Source: Clostridiaceae bacterium
Lineage (GTDB): Bacteria > Bacillota > Clostridia > Oscillospirales > Acutalibacteraceae
Direction: 5' to 3'
Length of the DNA: 6,883 nt
Assembly: GCA_016295895.1 (NCBI GenBank)
Contig: JAEDKI010000109.1
Span: 1 to 6,883 of the forward strand
Under the pieces are notes generated by a model that did not search any database, was not told the origin of the DNA, and saw nothing but the letters and a program-made list of their open reading frames with translations. A program made the position numbers and the translations under genes. Positions 5,828-6,883 of the stretch are shown piece after piece. Every line of letters begins with the position of its first letter. Within the stretch, counting starts at the first letter, position 1.

Positions 5828-5854
5828 AATATATATTTTATATTATTATGTCAA
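5828..5854 (-). promoter_or_regulatory. Promoter of the pgk operon
   Basis: On the minus strand a perfect -35 TTGACA (5854-5849) is followed by very AT-rich DNA containing TATATT (5833-5828) after 15 nt. Other -10 registers such as TATTTG at 17 nt are possible, so the exact -10 is uncertain. Transcription would start near 5821, giving a leader of about 60 nt to the pgk start. This is the only strong minus-strand promoter seen for pgk, the RAYT-like gene, tpiA and gpmI. Confidence 0.65.
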
Positions 5855-5989
5855 TTTTTTCAAGTATTATTTATCGGCAAAACGCCGAATATATGCCGTT
5901 TTTGCATTAAACTTTTATAAAATAGCGGATTTAATCGGCGAGTTCTTCCGAAACGGCGGCTCAAAGGCTCAAAAAGTCTCTTTTCCGTC

Positions 5990-6018
5990 TTGACTTTGCA
6001 TTCTTTTTTTGATAGAAT
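5990..6018 (+). promoter_or_regulatory. Promoter of the tRNA-Arg gene
   Basis: TTGACT (5990-5995) and TAGAAT (6013-6018) are separated by exactly 17 nt, five of six consensus matches in each box. Transcription would begin about 6025, some 48 nt before the mature tRNA 5' end, leaving a short leader for RNase P to remove. Confidence 0.85.
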
Positions 6019-6072
6019 ATGTACTGCTCGTCAAGCCGCCGAAAGGTGCAGACGATAAACAATTGAATATCA

Positions 6073-6147
6073 GCCCCGATAGTTCAACGGATAGAATAAG
6101 GTCCTCCTAAGACTTAGATATCGGTTCGATTCCGGTTCGGGGTGCCA
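6073..6147 (+). tRNA. tRNA-Arg (anticodon CCU), CCA encoded
   Basis: A 75-nt cloverleaf can be folded by hand. The acceptor is GCCCCGA (6073-6079) with TCGGGGT (6137-6143), including a G-U first pair. The D stem is GTTC/GAAT. The anticodon stem AGGTC/GACTT carries loop CTCCTAA, with anticodon CCT at 6106-6108. The variable loop is 4 nt, the T stem ATCGG/CCGGT has loop TTCGATT, the discriminator is G and the CCA is encoded. Anticodon CCU reads AGG arginine codons. It is a single gene with its own promoter and terminator, on the strand opposite to the glycolytic operon. No duplicated 3' fragment that would mark an integration site is seen in the window. Confidence 0.96.
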
Positions 6148-6153
6148 AAAAAA

Positions 6154-6196
6154 CCGTGAAGCCTTTATTATACAAGGTTTCACGGCTTTTGTTTTT
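6154..6196. terminator. Bidirectional terminator shared by tRNA-Arg and the regulator gene
   Basis: CCGTGAAGCCTT (6154-6165) pairs with AAGGTTTCACGG (6174-6185), a 12-bp stem with a single G-U pair and an 8-nt loop. On the plus strand CTTTTGTTTTT follows (6186-6196), terminating the tRNA transcript 6 nt after its CCA. On the minus strand seven T residues follow (complement of 6153-6147), terminating the convergent regulator gene, whose stop codon (6195-6197) overlaps the plus-strand T tract. Confidence 0.9.
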
Positions 6197-6689
6197 ATTT
6201 TTTATTTTTTCTGAGATGCTTTATCATGATTATTCCGCCTACCACAAAAGCAAGCCCCGTAAGTGCCGAAAAAATTGCCGGAAGAATGGCGGGCATTCCG
6301 AGCATGCCGACGGCTCCACCTTTAAAAATCGTTGCGATAACCGAAACCACACTGATAAACCGTTGCAGACCGAGTAAAAGAAGCACGACCCCAAGAATCC
6401 AGCCGTAATTTCGGAACAATGATTCGCCTTTACTCACAATCTTGTCCGAAGTATCAATGCTTTCTTCCGTCTGAGGAAAAATATACTCTTCTTTACTGTC
6501 ATCCAGAAGATAATCGGTTGAAACCGAAAAAATTTTCGCAATCTCCGGAAGCTTTGCCGACTCAGGAATGCTGTCACCCGTTTCCCACTTTGAAACCGAC
6601 TGACGGGAAACCGAAAGCTTTTCGGCAAGCTCATCCTGTGACCAACCGAGCTTCTTCCTGAGTCTGTAGATCTTTTCGTTAATTTTCAT
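6195..6689 (-). CDS. XRE-family HTH regulator with C-terminal membrane segments
   Basis: A 164-residue protein. Residues 4-63 form a Cro/C1-type helix-turn-helix domain: the pattern KLGWSQDELAEKLSVSRQSVSKWETG (14-39) contains both HTH helices, and IPESAKLPEIAKIFSVSTDYLL completes the five-helix bundle. A polar linker (64-93) follows, then two or three hydrophobic segments (about 96-122 and 134-157) and a basic tail, so the protein should be membrane-anchored with the DNA-binding domain in the cytosol. Such XRE-membrane proteins are common in Firmicutes, but targets are mostly unknown. The start at 6689 is chosen over an upstream in-frame ATG (6797) because GGAGGAG lies 5 nt before it, a promoter lies between them, and homology begins at MKINEKIYRLRKK. 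It is a lone gene converging on the tRNA. Confidence 0.88.
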   Translation of the reverse strand: MKINEKIYRLRKKLGWSQDELAEKLSVSRQSVSKWETGDSIPESAKLPEIAKIFSVSTDYLLDDSKEEYIFPQTEESIDTSDKIVSKGESLFRNYGWILGVVLLLLGLQRFISVVSVIATIFKGGAVGMLGMPAILPAIFSALTGLAFVVGGIIMIKHLRKNKK

Positions 6690-6720
6690 GCTGTCTCCTC
6701 CTTGTAAAAGCTTAGGCAGA

Positions 6721-6749
6721 ATTATAGCAACGGCACGTCCGAAAAGCAA
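6721..6749 (-). promoter_or_regulatory. Extended -10 promoter of the XRE regulator gene
   Basis: On the minus strand a perfect TATAAT (6726-6721) is preceded by TGC, making an extended -10. A weak -35, TTGCTT (6749-6744), lies 17 nt upstream. Transcription would start about 6714, giving a leader of about 25 nt with the GGAGGAG ribosome binding site. The promoter rules out the longer in-frame start at 6797. Confidence 0.8.
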
Positions 6750-6770
6750 TACACCATTCCCGACAGTTTC

Positions 6771-6797
6771 GCAACCGGCAGTTGCAATCGGTTGCAA
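6771..6797. promoter_or_regulatory. Possible operator: repeated GTTGC/GCAAC motifs
   Basis: GCAACCG (6771-6777) and CGGTTGC (6789-6795) are inverted. GTTGCAA occurs twice in direct orientation 10 bp apart (6781-6787 and 6791-6797), about one helical turn. The cluster lies about 57-83 bp upstream of the predicted transcription start of the XRE regulator gene. Such phased repeats fit a dimeric DNA-binding protein, possibly the regulator itself, but the link is inference. Confidence 0.4.
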
Positions 6798-6836
6798 ATT
6801 GTGTTTTTTTGCCTTTTTTGAACACTCCTCAACTGA

Positions 6837-6862
6837 AAATCAGCCGGAGTCCCGGCTGATTT
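6837..6862. terminator. Perfect hairpin at the right edge, probable terminator of a gene outside
   Basis: AAATCAGCCGG (6837-6847) and CCGGCTGATTT (6852-6862) form an 11-bp perfect stem with an AGTC loop. The T tracts are short: TTT within the arm on the plus strand and TTTT on the minus strand. It is likely a terminator for a gene beyond base 6883 or to its side, but its direction cannot be settled from this window. Confidence 0.5.
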
Positions 6863-6883
6863 CATGTGTCTACGCAGTTTTTT

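Noticed and set aside
5625..5993. A 122-codon plus-strand frame spanning the pgk start and spacer
   Set aside because: It is antisense to the pgk N-terminus and then crosses the pgk promoter. It has no ribosome binding site or recognisable protein family.
6073..6147. tRNA-Arg gene as an attachment site of an integrated element
   Set aside because: No integrase gene and no duplicated tRNA 3' segment is present in the window.
6690..6797. Extended N-terminus of the XRE regulator starting at 6797
   Set aside because: It would include the promoter and the Shine-Dalgarno site of the shorter start, and the HTH family begins at the later methionine.

Overview
The window looks like chromosomal DNA from a spore-forming, gut-type Clostridia (Oscillospiraceae/Ruminococcaceae-like) bacterium. 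The reasons are a glycolytic operon with a YpeB spore-germination protein behind it, strong Shine-Dalgarno sites, sigma-A-type promoters, a tRNA with encoded CCA, and GC-rich palindromic repeats of the kind that litter such genomes. The taxonomic guess rests on gene style and memory, not on a search.

Layout: bases 1-291 contain no gene but a cluster of palindromes, including two REP-like elements that end in GTAGGGG/CCCCTAC. Bases 292-5761, all on the minus strand and read right to left, hold pgk, a REP-associated tyrosine transposase (RAYT-like, Y1/HUH family), tpiA, gpmI, an intrinsic terminator and ypeB. A TTGACA promoter in front of pgk (5828-5854) probably drives pgk-RAYT-tpiA-gpmI. Bases 5762-6072 are the divergent spacer to a plus-strand tRNA-Arg(CCU) gene, which has its own promoter (TTGACT, 17 nt, TAGAAT) and terminator. 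The terminator is shared with a convergent minus-strand gene for a small membrane-anchored XRE-type regulator (6195-6689). That gene has an extended -10 promoter and an upstream repeat cluster that may be an operator. The right edge carries one more perfect hairpin.

How the genes work together: TpiA, Pgk and GpmI catalyse consecutive or linked steps of lower glycolysis. The usual partners gap and eno are not in the window. GpmI belongs to the sequence subtype seen in plants and kinetoplastids rather than the Bacillus subtype. YpeB is a spore-membrane protein that normally accompanies the cortex-lytic enzyme SleB, but no sleB lies next to it here.

The most interesting signal is the transposase gene. 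It sits 2 nt behind the pgk stop and 24 nt before tpiA, with no recognisable ribosome binding site. It carries two REP-like palindromes inside its own reading frame, in opposite orientation, both translated without a stop. Matching palindromes occur 4 kb away in the intergenic region at 85-246. This suggests a RAYT/REP system in which the presumed substrate element has become part of the protein that would act on it.
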